Positions 37,208-47,894 of a DNA stretch of 64,000 bases are shown here, one piece after another. The translations under genes and the position numbers were made by a program. The DNA is taken from NCBI GenBank assembly GCA_028583605.1, contig CM053331.1:32280411-32344410 (forward strand). Reading direction: 5' to 3'. Under the pieces are notes generated by a model. That model did not search any database, was not told the origin of the DNA, and worked only from the letters and a program-made list of their open reading frames with translations. Every line of letters begins with the position of its first letter. Position 1 is the first letter of the stretch. The DNA comes from Dastarcus helophoroides (lineage: Eukaryota; Arthropoda; Insecta; Coleoptera; Bothrideridae).

Positions 37208-40005
37208 ATGCCGTATAAGTGTTGTGTTCCGGGTTGTAGGGGTAATTATACCGATGAGAAAAGTGTGCACGTGTTTAGTTTCCCGAAAGTTCCAATTCTA
37301 TTACGAAAATGGCTGCGGGCTATTTCCAGAGACAATTTTTAGCCAACAAAAAATAACAGGTTCTGTGAACAGCACTTTGCAAAAGAAAGTATACAACTTT
37401 TTGTACATATTTTAAGGAAAAATCTGGAGGTGTTGAAGAGGTACCTTTACAACGTCCAAAGCTCAAATCAGGTTCGGTTCCAATAGTTTTTTTAAATTGT
37501 TTATCATATCTTTCAAAATCTGATGTCAGCCAAAAAAGTCGAGACGAAAAAATCTTCATAAAAGAACAAGAAAATTTGCGCAAGGCAGTTAAAGATAGCC
37601 TGGAAGAATTTGAAGCATATAAAAAATCAGTTTCTTTTTAAAAACCTTAATGAATTTACCAATATTTTTGACAAATGGTTACCTCCAGGAAAATGGCATA
37701 AAATAATTAATAATTTAAATGAAGTCCTCCTATTTAAAATAAAAACTTCTCGGGGTACCGTTATAAATTATTCCATAAATATTAAATCAGAATTGAAACT
37801 ACATACCTACTTATATGGACATAATATTTCGTTACAGACAGGTAAATTTAAAACGCCTTTTATTTTAAATGATATCAACGATTTAACCGAAATAATTCAT
37901 GAAATAGAAAAATTGGAAAATGTTGAAAGTTATCAATCCACTTCTGAACAGTCAGTAAACGAAAAAGACAGATTTAACAGCATTATTAGTCGAATTTGTA
38001 GCATAGTAGACAGTTTAAAACAGAAAGAAAATAGTTCATTATTGTCTTTTTTATGTAAACAACTGAAATTAATAACCTTACTCAAAATAAGATATCCATA
38101 TTCAGCAGATAGTTTAATATTATGTTCGATACTCAATACAATTAGTTCCCATGCCTACAAATTTTTAAGGAACCATGGATTTTTAACTTTGCCTCATTCC
38201 AATACTTTAAAATCTATATGTAACACCTTTCTTACTGATCCAACTTTAGAAGACAGGTAATCTTTTTTATTACGTGCTAAAAATATTTATAAATATTTGA
38301 AAGATCATGAGAAACACATGATTTTGCTTATGGATGAAATTCATATAAAACCATTTATGGATTATAAAGGAGGAAATATTGTGGGAACAGCTGTTAATAG
38401 CAAGATTTTGGCAAATTCGGCGTTTACTTTTATGATTAGCAGTGTACTTTCAAATTTTAAAGAAGTCATACATATTTCACCAGTTAGGAAGATTAATCAT
38501 GAAATACTTTTCAATTTTGTAAAATCTATAATTTTGGTACTAGAGAATATTCGATTTAAAATATTTTGTGTTTTAGGTGATAATAATGCTATTAATAGTA
38601 AGGCAATGTGTAATTTTTTACCCAAAAGGGAACTGAGTATCGTTTTTCCTCATCCTGTTAATGTAAATCGGCCTTTATTTTATTTGTTCAACTCTGTACA
38701 TTTGTTAAAATGTATAAAAATTAACTGGTTTAATTTAGAACCTGAATAAGTTTTTACCTATCCAGATTTTGAGACTTCTGATCTGCAATATGCATCCTTT
38801 AAAAGCTTAAAAATTCTTCATGGTAAGGAAAATGACAAATTGTTAAAATTTGGTTATAATTGAACTTTAAAAGCCTTATTTCCGACAAATTTTGAAAGAC
38901 AAAATGTTCAGCTAGCTTTAAATTTTTTTAATCCATTTGTTGTTCAAGGTCTCTTACAATTTGGCTCTGATATCATTCCCATGATACAGCTAATTTTATT
39001 AATATAATATTAACCTGGTGGAAAAACCTTAAAAACGCCCTACAAAGGGAAACGCCTTAATGATTATATCAACAATCCATAACTTGTATTTCCAATAATA
39101 ATGATCCCAAAATAAAATTTTTGAACAAAATGCTAAAGTGGTTGGAAATTTGGAGAAAATGCGACAAGTTTTCAAAATCTTTAAGTTCACAAACATTCAC
39201 AGCTTTACATTATACTATTTATGGTATGCTAGAAATTTCAAAATATTGTTTTGAGAAAATGGGCTTTTTGGTAAATTTCAAAGAGATTCTCTTGGAAAAT
39301 ATCGTCAAATGGTGGGGAAACAATATAACATTTCTATACGTTATATGAGTGTGAAAAAAAATCAGAATACAATCCCTGATGTCTCTAAAATCACCCTGCT
39401 TTGGCACATTAAATATTCGCACTTTTCATGATAATGATAATGAGTTTGCGACGGAAAAGGTCGAGAAAACAAATTCAAAATTAGGTTGGTTTGTTCCTAA
39501 TTTTCATATTTCCGAGGAGGACATCGAAAAAGTGAAGTGGGAAATGCCGGTTATTACCTACTTGACCGGTTATTGTTGCTATATTTTGTTAAAAAAATTG
39601 AAATCATGTAAAATAAATTTAATATGTAATGATGATCTACAAATCGAATATAATTATAACCTTATGAAAAATTTAAGTAGAGGAGGTATCAAGTTTACAA
39701 AAGACAAAGTCACTAATAATGTTTTATGTGCCTACATAATTTTCAATACAATTTTAGATGACCAAGAAGATTCTTTTCTAAGTATTCATAATAAAAGGCA
39801 ATTTTTATCAACAATACCATTGAAATACATTACGCAATATAATTTGTTATTAGATTTGTTGCAATGTAAAATTCATAATAGTATATTTATAACCAAAATT
39901 ATAATCAATTCTGTTATAAATACCCTACTGAAAAACTATTGTTGCAAGTCAAACGATCGGCTTCGAAAAGGAAATAAAAGAAAATTAGATACTCTTTCAA
40001 ATTAA
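37208..40005 (+). pseudogene. THAP-domain P-type transposase, broken
   Basis: The start is MPYKCCVPGC, the first half of a C2CH THAP finger. A TAG at 37340 interrupts it before the second half (FCEQHF). After frame changes the main frame (37610-38260, 38297-38749 and on) contains the catalytic-core phrase LLMDEIHIKPF and a NFERQNVQLALNFF phrase that I know from insect P-type transposases. It is broken by stops near 38258, 38747 and 38860, and shifts frame before 39121. The C-terminal part is 39379-40005. The THAP finger binds DNA and the RNase H-like core cuts it. This copy cannot be functional. Confidence 0.88.
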
Positions 40006-40400
40006 GTTAATGGTCAACGGACCTTTAATTTAGGTCTTTCTAATACAAAATAAGATTTGTTAATTCTATCTTTCAGAAACCAGATACAGCTGTATAAAGA
40101 TCTTATAATTTATATAATAATAATATGATTAATGATGAAACTGAAAAGATTACAAGCACCTAGCCGACACTGATCTGATATTTCATATAGCAAAATGAAG
40201 CGAACGAAATCGAAACAACACGAACAGAGGCTTCTTTCAAAGCTTGGATTGCTTATTGTTTTGCTTATGCTTATACTATTATGACGATGTGTTGCACTTG
40301 GGGTTGCCACCTTTTCTTTGAGCAAATACAGTAAGTATACTGGTTGTTAAAGGTTAGAAAAAAAGGACATTGCATTAAAATAAAGTACCGTTTATTTTGA

Positions 40401-40623
40401 TGGAACGGACTGGTCCTTGGTTATCTTCAAAAATTGAAACACAGAACTTGTCCCCTGAAACCAAGAAAAATTAAAAAACACAACAAAGGTTGCTCTAACG
40501 CGTTTCGTCAGAGAGAAACTCTCTGAAGATGACAGCTTGGCTGTCGAAACGCGTTAGAGCAACCTTTGTTGTGTTTTTTAATTTTTCTTGGTTTCAGGGG
40601 ACAAGTTCTGTGTTTCAATTTTT
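40401..40623. repeat. Fold-back repeat, copy 7 (best preserved)
   Basis: The left tip is TGGAACGGACTGGTCC. From 40429 to 40507 the sequence is perfectly complementary to 40545-40623 (79 bp). Between them are an inner palindrome (TCAGAGAG/CTCTCTGA) and a small hairpin (GACAGC, TTG, GCTGTC at 40531-40545). The perfect arms suggest that it is young or kept identical by hairpin repair. Confidence 0.95.
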
Positions 40624-40680
40624 AATTATTTTCTAATCATTTTAATGGTCTATTAAACTAATCGACGCTACTATGCAAAC

Positions 40681-41806
40681 GTAGCTAGAACAGGGAAGGG
40701 CAAGGTGCGTGGCTTCCCTCTGGTTCATGCAGCAAAATTTATATGTATTCAACTGGGAGAACTTTTTCAAAAAATTTTCCTTTTTTCTTCGAAATTCATA
40801 CTTTTATTGAAACATGTTTCGACTTTTTTCTTAAATTTCCTTTCTTACAAAATTTTCTTTTCTTTTTAATTTCGATTTTATTAATAAAATCTATAATGCA
40901 CAGACCAATAGGTTTGAACATTTATTAGATTCGAAGTTTGGAAACCAAATACCGGTTTCGATCTTGTTAGATCTCGTCAGTTTGGTATATCCAACTCGAA
41001 TGCTAATAAATGTTCCGACAAGTAAGCACTAAAACATTCACAGGCGTCAAGCGAGTGACTCTTTAGTACTACCACCTATTGGTCCATAGAGAAACTATAG
41101 CCATAGCCAACAATGTCGTATGCAAGAAGAATGCAACCTAGACCACAAATATTTATTAGCATTCGAGTTGGATATACCAAACTGACGAGATCTAACAAGA
41201 TCGAAACCGGTATTTGGTTTCCAAACTTCGAATCTAATAAATGTTCAAACCTATTGGTCTGTGCATTATAGAATTCTTGTCTTCTGGGAACTCTCCTAGA
41301 GAGCAACCGCTTCGCTAGGTGGCAGTGTTTCAACTGTTGGTAGTTCAGCTACCTATGATTCACTATACACGCCGCCTGGAGGGCTGCATGAATTTGTAGT
41401 CTAGGTTGCATTCTTCTTGCATAATAAAATCTAACTTTTCTGATCAACCAAATTTCCATTTTTTTTAAATTCGACTTTTTCTAAAAATTTCAACTTTCTG
41501 CAAACAGTCTCTTCATTAAAATTTGTTTTTTCCTCAAAATTTGATCGATCTTTTGAAAAAGAATAAAAATTAATGAGAAAAATATTTATCTGGAAATTTT
41601 GAAAGATATTTTTGGAAATTTAAAATTTTTTTTAAAAGAATAAAAATGATAAAATTTCGCTTTCGAATTTCAATTATTTTTTAATCCAAATTTCTGGAAG
41701 TTTCAATTTGTTTGTGAAAATTTCGATATTTATCTGAATATTGGACATTTCCTGATACAGGGTGGGGCGCCTATTTCCCCCGGACTCGAGCAATCAGGGT
41801 AAAATA
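40681..41806 (+). repeat. Dispersed 590-bp repeat, copy B
   Basis: Same landmarks and order as 2595-3188: GTAGCTAGAA, CTCTGGTTCATGCAGC, the T-rich body, ATATTGGACATTTCCTGA, GGGTGGGGC. It is interrupted by the hairpin element at 40894-41421. Confidence 0.75.
40894..41421. mobile_element. Hairpin element, 528 bp, copy 1
   Basis: TAATAAAATCTA flanks it on both sides (40882-40893 and 41422-41433), and the interrupted 590-bp repeat continues across. About 120 bp at its left (40894-41012) are the inverse of 41149-41266, with a spacer of about 136 bp. A second inverted pair (TGCAAGAAGAATGCAACCTA type, near 41120 and 41400) is nested. It has no open frame. A related copy lies at 57605-57866. Confidence 0.85.
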
Positions 41807-43690
41807 AATATTCACCCAAAAAATTTCGATATTTTTTCTGAAATTTAGCTTTTTTACATTTTTCCCTAATTTCGACAAAATTTGATTCTCTCGGCATTTT
41901 AAATTTTTTCTAACAGAAGCAACTTTATTCTCGAAATTTATTTCTTTTTCGCGAAATTTTGGTCATTTTCTCGAAATGCCGATCTTGTTCTCAAAATTTC
42001 CATTTTTTTAACATTAATTTTTGTATTTGAAAGTTTACTTTTTTTCCCGAAATTCGTTTTTTTTTTCGAAATTTTGACATTTTCCACAAAACCTGCCTTT
42101 TTTCGAAACTTTAACTGCATCTCAAAAGCCAATCGTATATGTTCTTGGAAATCTCAATTTTTTTTCTCAAAGTTGGTCATTTTTTCAAAATTTCGATTTT
42201 GATTTAAAAATTGTTTTTCTTATAAACGACTAACCTCAAAATTCAACCACTTTATTAAAATTAGTTTTTCCGTGCGAAATTTCTGTTTGTTTTTGAAATT
42301 TCGCCTTTTCTCGGGATTACGATTATTTTTTTCGAAATTTCTCTATTTTCTTTTGACTATTCCAGTTTTCCATGTCTTTAAATTTGACTTTCAATTATTT
42401 TTCTGAACGTTGAACTTTTCTGAAAATTTCGACTTTATTAAACCTGATTTTTCAAAAATTTTGAGCGATTGCTGAAAATTTTTATTTCAAAATTCGATTT
42501 CCAATATTTTTTGGAAATTTTGACTTTTTCCTGTAGATTCGTCTTTTTTCTAGAAAATTTGACTTTTTCTCTTAAAATAGTCTTTTTCTTAAAATTCAAA
42601 ATTCGTCTTTTTCAAGATTTCAATTTTATTTTCAAAATTCAACTTTTTGGATTTTGTTTCTAAAATCATTTATTTATTTTATAATTCCGTCGTTTTTCTT
42701 AATATTTGTCTTCTTCAACAAATTTTAAGCGATTGCTGAAAATTTACTTTTTTAACGAAATTTTGATTTTAATTTCAAAATTTGATTTTTAATATTTCTG
42801 GAAATTTCGACTTTTTCCTGTAGATTCGTCTTTTTTTTTGAAATTTTGACTTTCTCTCTTAAAATAGTCCTTTTCGTAAAATTCAAAATTCGTCTTTTTC
42901 GAGATTTCAATTTTATTTTCAAAATTCAACTTTTTGGACTTTTGTTTCTAAAATCATTTTTTTTTTCTTATCGTTTTTCTTAATATTTGTCTTCTTCAGC
43001 AAATTTTAACTTTTAATTAAAAATGTGATAATTTATGGTCCTGAAAATGTCGACTTTTTTATCTAAATTAAATCGAAATGTTGAAATTTTTGAATATCGT
43101 GAAAAAATATTTCCTATAAATTCAATGTCTCTAGTGAATTTCAAATTTTGAGAACCATGTTTTTGGAATTTAAGATATTTTTCTAAAAAACCGAATTTTT
43201 CTGAAAATGGATTCTTTCCACAAAATTAGATCTTTCAAAATTTTGACATTTTTAAATTTTGGACATTTTTCGAGTTTTTAGCAAATATTAGGTTTTTATT
43301 TTTAATATTATTTCCTCAAAATTTCGACTTTTTCAACATCATTTTACTCGTAATTCGTCCTTCAAAAATTACAACTTTACTCTCGAAATTCCAATTTTTC
43401 TTTTAAAAATAGACTTTGTTTTAAAAATTTAAAATTAAAAGTTCGATCTCTTTTTCAAAATTGTTATCAATTTTTTTCCAAAGGTAATTTTTTTTAAAGT
43501 CCATTCGGTTTTTTTGATAAAATTGAAATTTCTGGAAATGTCAGTCTGTTTCTCGAAATTAACCTTATTCCCCAAATTTTGACTTTTACTTCAAAATTGG
43601 AGATTCTTTGTTTTTGGAAATTACCATTTAAAATTGTACTTTTTTTAAAATTTCCACTTTTCCACAAAATTCGTTTATTTTTCTAAAATT
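41807..43690. repeat. Decayed T-rich satellite with a 287-bp duplication
   Basis: T-rich phrases as in the other blocks. CTGTAGATTCGTC occurs at 42531 and 42818, and the flanking 200 bp repeat in the same order, so a 287-bp unit is duplicated in tandem. No gene. Confidence 0.65.
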
Positions 43691-44535
43691 TCCTAAAGGC
43701 TTTACATTGGCGTAGTTAATTATTTTCCTTGTTGAATAATTTCTGAGAAAATTATTTGTTATTTGTTAGTTGTTTTTCATAGACGCCATATTGGATTTTC
43801 TCTTTTTGAAATTTAACAAAATTTTCTGAATAACATTTTGGGTTGAAAGTTGAATCCTTTTGCATTAAAATAATACTTTCATCCTCAAATATCGTGATTT
43901 TTTTATCGCCCTGGGGTTAGGAGAAACCCCGGAAAAATAATAATAAAATTGGGATATTCCCACTCAAATTGAAATTCCTGTCAGAAATTAGTTACATGCA
44001 GAGGAGATTAGTTTAATTAGAATTACTCATCTGCATATTCCGCCCATGTTTCGCTAAATTATAAAAAACACTAAATTGTTTTTGACACACAGCACTTTAT
44101 ATTTTTTCAGATATTTCTAAGAAGGCAATAATTTCAGAAAGAAAGAAAAGGTCAATTGACAAACACACAAACAAAAAAAAAAAGGATTTTGAAATAATGG
44201 CAGAACCAGGTAGAACTCCACTGAATCATATGGTTTGTTCGTGTTGTTCCAATTTCGCTCGCGACATTTCGCCATTGAAATATCAGATCAGTGTCGGCTA
44301 GGCGCTTGTAAAAGATTGACTTATTACCCGCTGAAATCATATTATTTTACAGAAAAACTGTGTATTGTGTATTATTCAACAAAATATCTATTAACAATCA
44401 AATAAGCAACAATTCCGGCAACTATTATACATTTATCTAACATTACGCTAAAGATAGATGAACAATCCTTGGCCTACTAAGTGTGACGTCACCAGTCAGC
44501 CCCTCGGCCTCTTATATCGGTGGTAACGGTCTAAC

Positions 44536-45056
44536 ACGAACTTTTCGTTCCGCTGAGTATAGGCCAAGATAGGGCTTGTGCCTTCAGTTTTCGGAAAGGG
44601 GTATCACAATCGGGAGTCCAGACATACAGAGTTCTTCCTTCTGGTAGTCTGTGTAATGGGCAGCGACGTGGCGAAATCTCTCACAAATCTTCTGTAATAG
44701 GTGCATAATCCCAGAAATTTCCTCAGTTCGTGTTTATGTTTGGGTTTTAGCCAGTCACGTATTGCTTGAATCTCGCGTCCCAGAGTAACCATGGCACCTG
44801 TGTCTACTGTTACCTGTACATTCCCTCCATCTACGCTGGCTTGTACCACCAAACTCTCTTTGGACCTTTTTATCTGTTTGATAGGGAGAGTTTTGGGGGC
44901 TGGTTGCTCGACATTAGTCAGTGAGGGCCCCCTTTCACCGACTGATTTTTGATTTTACGCTGTGGGGCTTGTCGACTTTTTGGGGGTTGACATGCAGTTT
45001 CTTCTAAAGTGCCCTGCTTTCCCGCAGCTTAATTTGTTATGCTTCTGCTAGATATA
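44536..45056 (-). pseudogene. Gypsy zinc knuckle, protease start and RT tail, internally deleted
   Basis: From 45056 downward the minus strand gives a nucleocapsid zinc knuckle remnant (CGKAGHFRRNC), a linker, then the aspartic-protease motif VDTGAMVTL. The next residues are the end of an RT domain (HELRKFLGLCTYYRRFV). The protease body and the whole RT catalytic region are therefore missing at one junction near 44772. The frame shifts again near 44630. The gene is cut at 44535 by the P-type element and at 45057 by the pogo element. Confidence 0.85.
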
Positions 45057-47562
45057 GGGTAAGGTTGCTTAAGTCGTACCCCTAAACCAAAATTGTCTCT
45101 AAATTGGAGAATTTGTAACAAAATTGTTGGTTGTGAGACTTATTGACAATTTCAGTAAATACTGTCTTTATTTCTTTAAACGTAATAAACAATAATGGTT
45201 ACATTTCTTTGAAATAACAAATTTAAAAAAAAAGTATAATTGGTACGAGTTAGGAAACTGGTTTCTTAACTCGTACCTCCTATAGCCTAAGTGGTACCTA
45301 TGCTAGAATCATATTATATAGCAGTTAAACAAGAACTTATTTATTTGCAATCAATACAAAAATATTTTTTAATACCTTTTGACACCCCAGCACATTTGTC
45401 ATGCACCCAAACTTTGCATTTTATGCATTGAATTATATTTTCTCTGCTAATTTCATCACAGAAGTTACAATACCAATCCTTATTTTTATTAATTTTTTCT
45501 TTTTGCATGCTCCTGCATCCAGTTTTCGTTTTACAGATTTTTTTTTTGTTCCACACATGTTTGAAGGTGATCTTTATACGACGAAGCCATTCCATAGTAG
45601 AAACGCGTTTACGCGATGTGTCATTCAAGGATGGTACTGGAGAAATAACATTCAAGTTTTTTTTTACATTATCAGTAGTCTCAGGTTGCAAGGTAAAAAT
45701 AAAATCATCAGTGATAATATCAATTGGAAGAGATTCAACATCTATTTGCGAGATCATTTGAGAAGGCATCTTTGCAGTTGATGGAAGAGATCTGTCTTTC
45801 TCTTCCGCAGAGTCAATTTCTTCGCATTCCGTATTTTGAACAAAACTGGATTTTGGTATTATTGAATTGTCATCACTATCCATTGAGAAAGGAAAGTCTT
45901 CGTCTCTAAAGACATATCTGTTAAATGGCCATAATCCTGTACATCTGAAGCCATTCATGGCGATTTCCATGCGTTCAGATTTTGGGTACGCAATACCCAA
46001 TAACTCCGCAACGTTCACTTGTTTGATTGTTTCACCAGGATTTGATCGTAGCCAAACTGATGATGCCTCATTATAATAAGTTTTTAGTGATTTGAAAAAA
46101 GACCGATCCAATGGCTGAAGGCGGTGTTTTGTGTGAAAAGGAAAGGAAAGTAGTATTATACCATATTCACGAGCAAGTAAGATGGCGTCAATATTTTTTG
46201 TATGGGTGGAATAACCATCTAATAGAAGAAGAACTTGCTTTTGATAGCTTTTCACTGACCGTGTATGGGCGATAAAATGTTGCAACTACTGAAGGAAAAG
46301 TTCTGAAGTTATCCAACCGTCCTTCGAGTAAGCAAATACACTTCCGGGTGGCGCTCCTGTTTTCAAGTGATCACTCATACGTGCACGTTTGTAAATTAAC
46401 ATTGGTGGTACAAATCCACCTACTGCATTCATGGTGCAAACGCATGTGGTTGTTATTCCTCTTTCACCACTTCTTACTGCAACCACTTGGCGCTTTCCTT
46501 TTGCAGCAATGATTTTTGATGGCTTGTGTACTGTTGATAATCCGGTTTCATCCATATTATATATTTGATTGGCAATGAACTTATATTTGTCCAATATTTG
46601 CTCGTATTTGTCAAAGAACTCATAAACTCGTTCTTTATTGAAGGCAGTAGCTCTTGCCATAGACGTTGCTTCTGGAATTCGTAGAGCCAAGGAAGGGTTG
46701 TCTTTCATAAATTTATAATACCATTTTTTTCCGGCCATCCCGTTGGTGGAGTTGAATCGATGTTTTAATTTATATTTTTCAACCAACTGATATGCCAATT
46801 TTCTCAAATACTTGACTGTCAAATCAAAGAAAACGTTCCAGCCTAAGAGCATGTTCAGCTAATTCCTTTTCCATTTCTTTTGTTAGATCTTTTGGTCTAC
46901 CAAAGCTTGTATGAGTATTTAATCCACGCAAATGACGACGGAGTGTTAATTTAGGGATATTATAAGTTCTATGTGCCTCATTTAACTCGATTTCCTTATT
47001 ACGTAATTTAGTTAATGCCTCCTCCATATCTTCTTGTTTCGAGCCATTATAAACCCTTTTTGACATTTTGTTGGATCTGTAATTATTTACAAAATAGGAA
47101 AATTAAAATACTTTTTTCTACGCGGATATCGTGACATGTGCGGAAGCTTAAGTCGTACCACCGGTACGAGTTAAGACGTGCATATGAGTACGACTTAAGA
47201 AATATGTAAAGTCTGCTTTAAATAACCTAAAACTATATATCAGATTGAATATTTGACAAAATCCATGCAGGAAACAATAGGCCGATAGATCTATAACACA
47301 TATTTAACATGCAACATATATTTAGTTAGCTTTTACTTACTGTGGATGATTCCAAAGCACTCCTTAAAATTAATGAACACGGGACTCATAACGAATTTTT
47401 TACAAAACTAATTGTATGCGGCAGGGGCGGACTAATGAATATGCAGACAAGTATGACCTTATGCTATGTGAATATAGTATTTTTAGTTGCATATAGCGTA
47501 TCTAGTGCATTAAATCACTAAGGTACGACTTTGGCTGCGGTACGACTTGAGCAACCTTCCCC
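45057..47562 (-). mobile_element. pogo/Tigger-type DNA transposon, 2.5 kb
   Basis: TA dinucleotides flank it (45055-45056, 47563-47564). The ends are inverted repeats: GGGTAAGGTTGCTTAAGTCG on the left and GGGGAAGGTTGCTCAAGTCG on the right, read inward. The motif CTTAAGTCGTACC or its inverse recurs inside both ends. It carries one transposase gene on the minus strand and lies in the gypsy gag-protease region. Confidence 0.93.
45341..47066 (-). pseudogene. pogo/Tigger transposase with C-terminal PHD-like finger, lightly damaged
   Basis: The frame starts at 47066 with a helix-turn-helix (IPKLTLRRHLRG), shifts near 46830, and continues with a CENP-B-like domain (GMAGKKWYYKFM) and a DDE core. The three Asp are in YNMDETGL, LLLDGYSTHT and LQPLDRSFF. 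A single in-frame TAG sits at 46286-46288. The last 45 residues have the spacing CxxC...CxxC...HxxC...CxxC (from WYCNFC to FCIDC), a PHD-like finger. With only one shift and one stop it is among the youngest genes in the nest. The protein would bind the element's ends and move it to TA sites. Confidence 0.92.
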
Positions 47563-47617
47563 TACCTTTAAGAACTCCCTTAAGTTCTTTGATCATTTCC
47601 TTCTTTTCCTTTATCTA

Positions 47618-47892
47618 CAGTCGACTTCCGCTAAAGTTGCGCCGGTTAAAGTTGTCCGCTCGTTAAAGTTAACAAGATACGATCGCTAAAGTTGCGCGGA
47701 TATTCCCCCTCTCTAATTTTTGGAACGACGAATTAGACTTCCGAGTTTTAGCGCCACTTTTGAATAACCCACTCAACCGCACAAGCAGCAATACAACATA
47801 TATATTTTTCGACAATGGTAGGGATGGTAGGGAAGTAGCAACCTTAGCGGTCGATCCAGTCCGGTGAGCGCAACTTTAGCGGGAGTCTACTT
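47618..47892. mobile_element. pogo-type MITE, 275 bp
   Basis: TA at 47616-47617 and 47893-47894. The inverted ends are CAGTCGACTTCCGCTAAAG and, on the minus strand, AAGTAGACTCCCGCTAAAG. CAGT-type ends with TA duplications fit pogo/Tigger MITEs. It interrupts the 3' part of gag. Confidence 0.88.
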
Positions 47893-47894
47893 TA

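Larger units (their letters stand above)
40152..44309. mobile_element. 4.16-kb terminal-inverted-repeat element with no transposase
   Basis: AAAAGATT lies at 40144-40151 and 44310-44317, a perfect 8-bp duplication. The ends are about 75-bp inverted repeats: ACAAGCACCTAGCCGACACT (plus, from 40152) and ACAAGCGCCTAGCCGACACT (minus, from 44309). An 8-bp duplication fits hAT or P superfamilies. The interior holds a fold-back repeat, a 590-bp dispersed repeat and T-rich satellite, and no transposase. It is inserted in the P-type element and so is younger. Confidence 0.9.
36959..44528 (+). mobile_element. P-type (THAP9-like) DNA transposon with an inserted element
   Basis: It lies in the gypsy RNase H gene between two copies of GTCTAAC (36952-36958 and 44529-44535). 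P elements make 8-bp duplications; here 7 bp are identical and the eighth may have mutated. The ends are diverged inverted repeats: CAGCATCACCTAGATGAGAA on the left and CGTTACCACCGATATAAGAG on the right, both leading to a GACGTCA motif. After removing the inner element at 40152-44309 and its duplication it is about 3.4 kb, a normal size for the family. It carries a THAP-type transposase pseudogene. Confidence 0.88.

Noticed and set aside
37224..37415. Plus-strand 63-residue frame at the start of the P-type gene
   Set aside because: Out of frame with the THAP finger that starts at 37208.
45401..46076. Plus-strand open frames opposite the 45-kb pogo gene
   Set aside because: Shadows of the minus-strand transposase, whose domains are clear.
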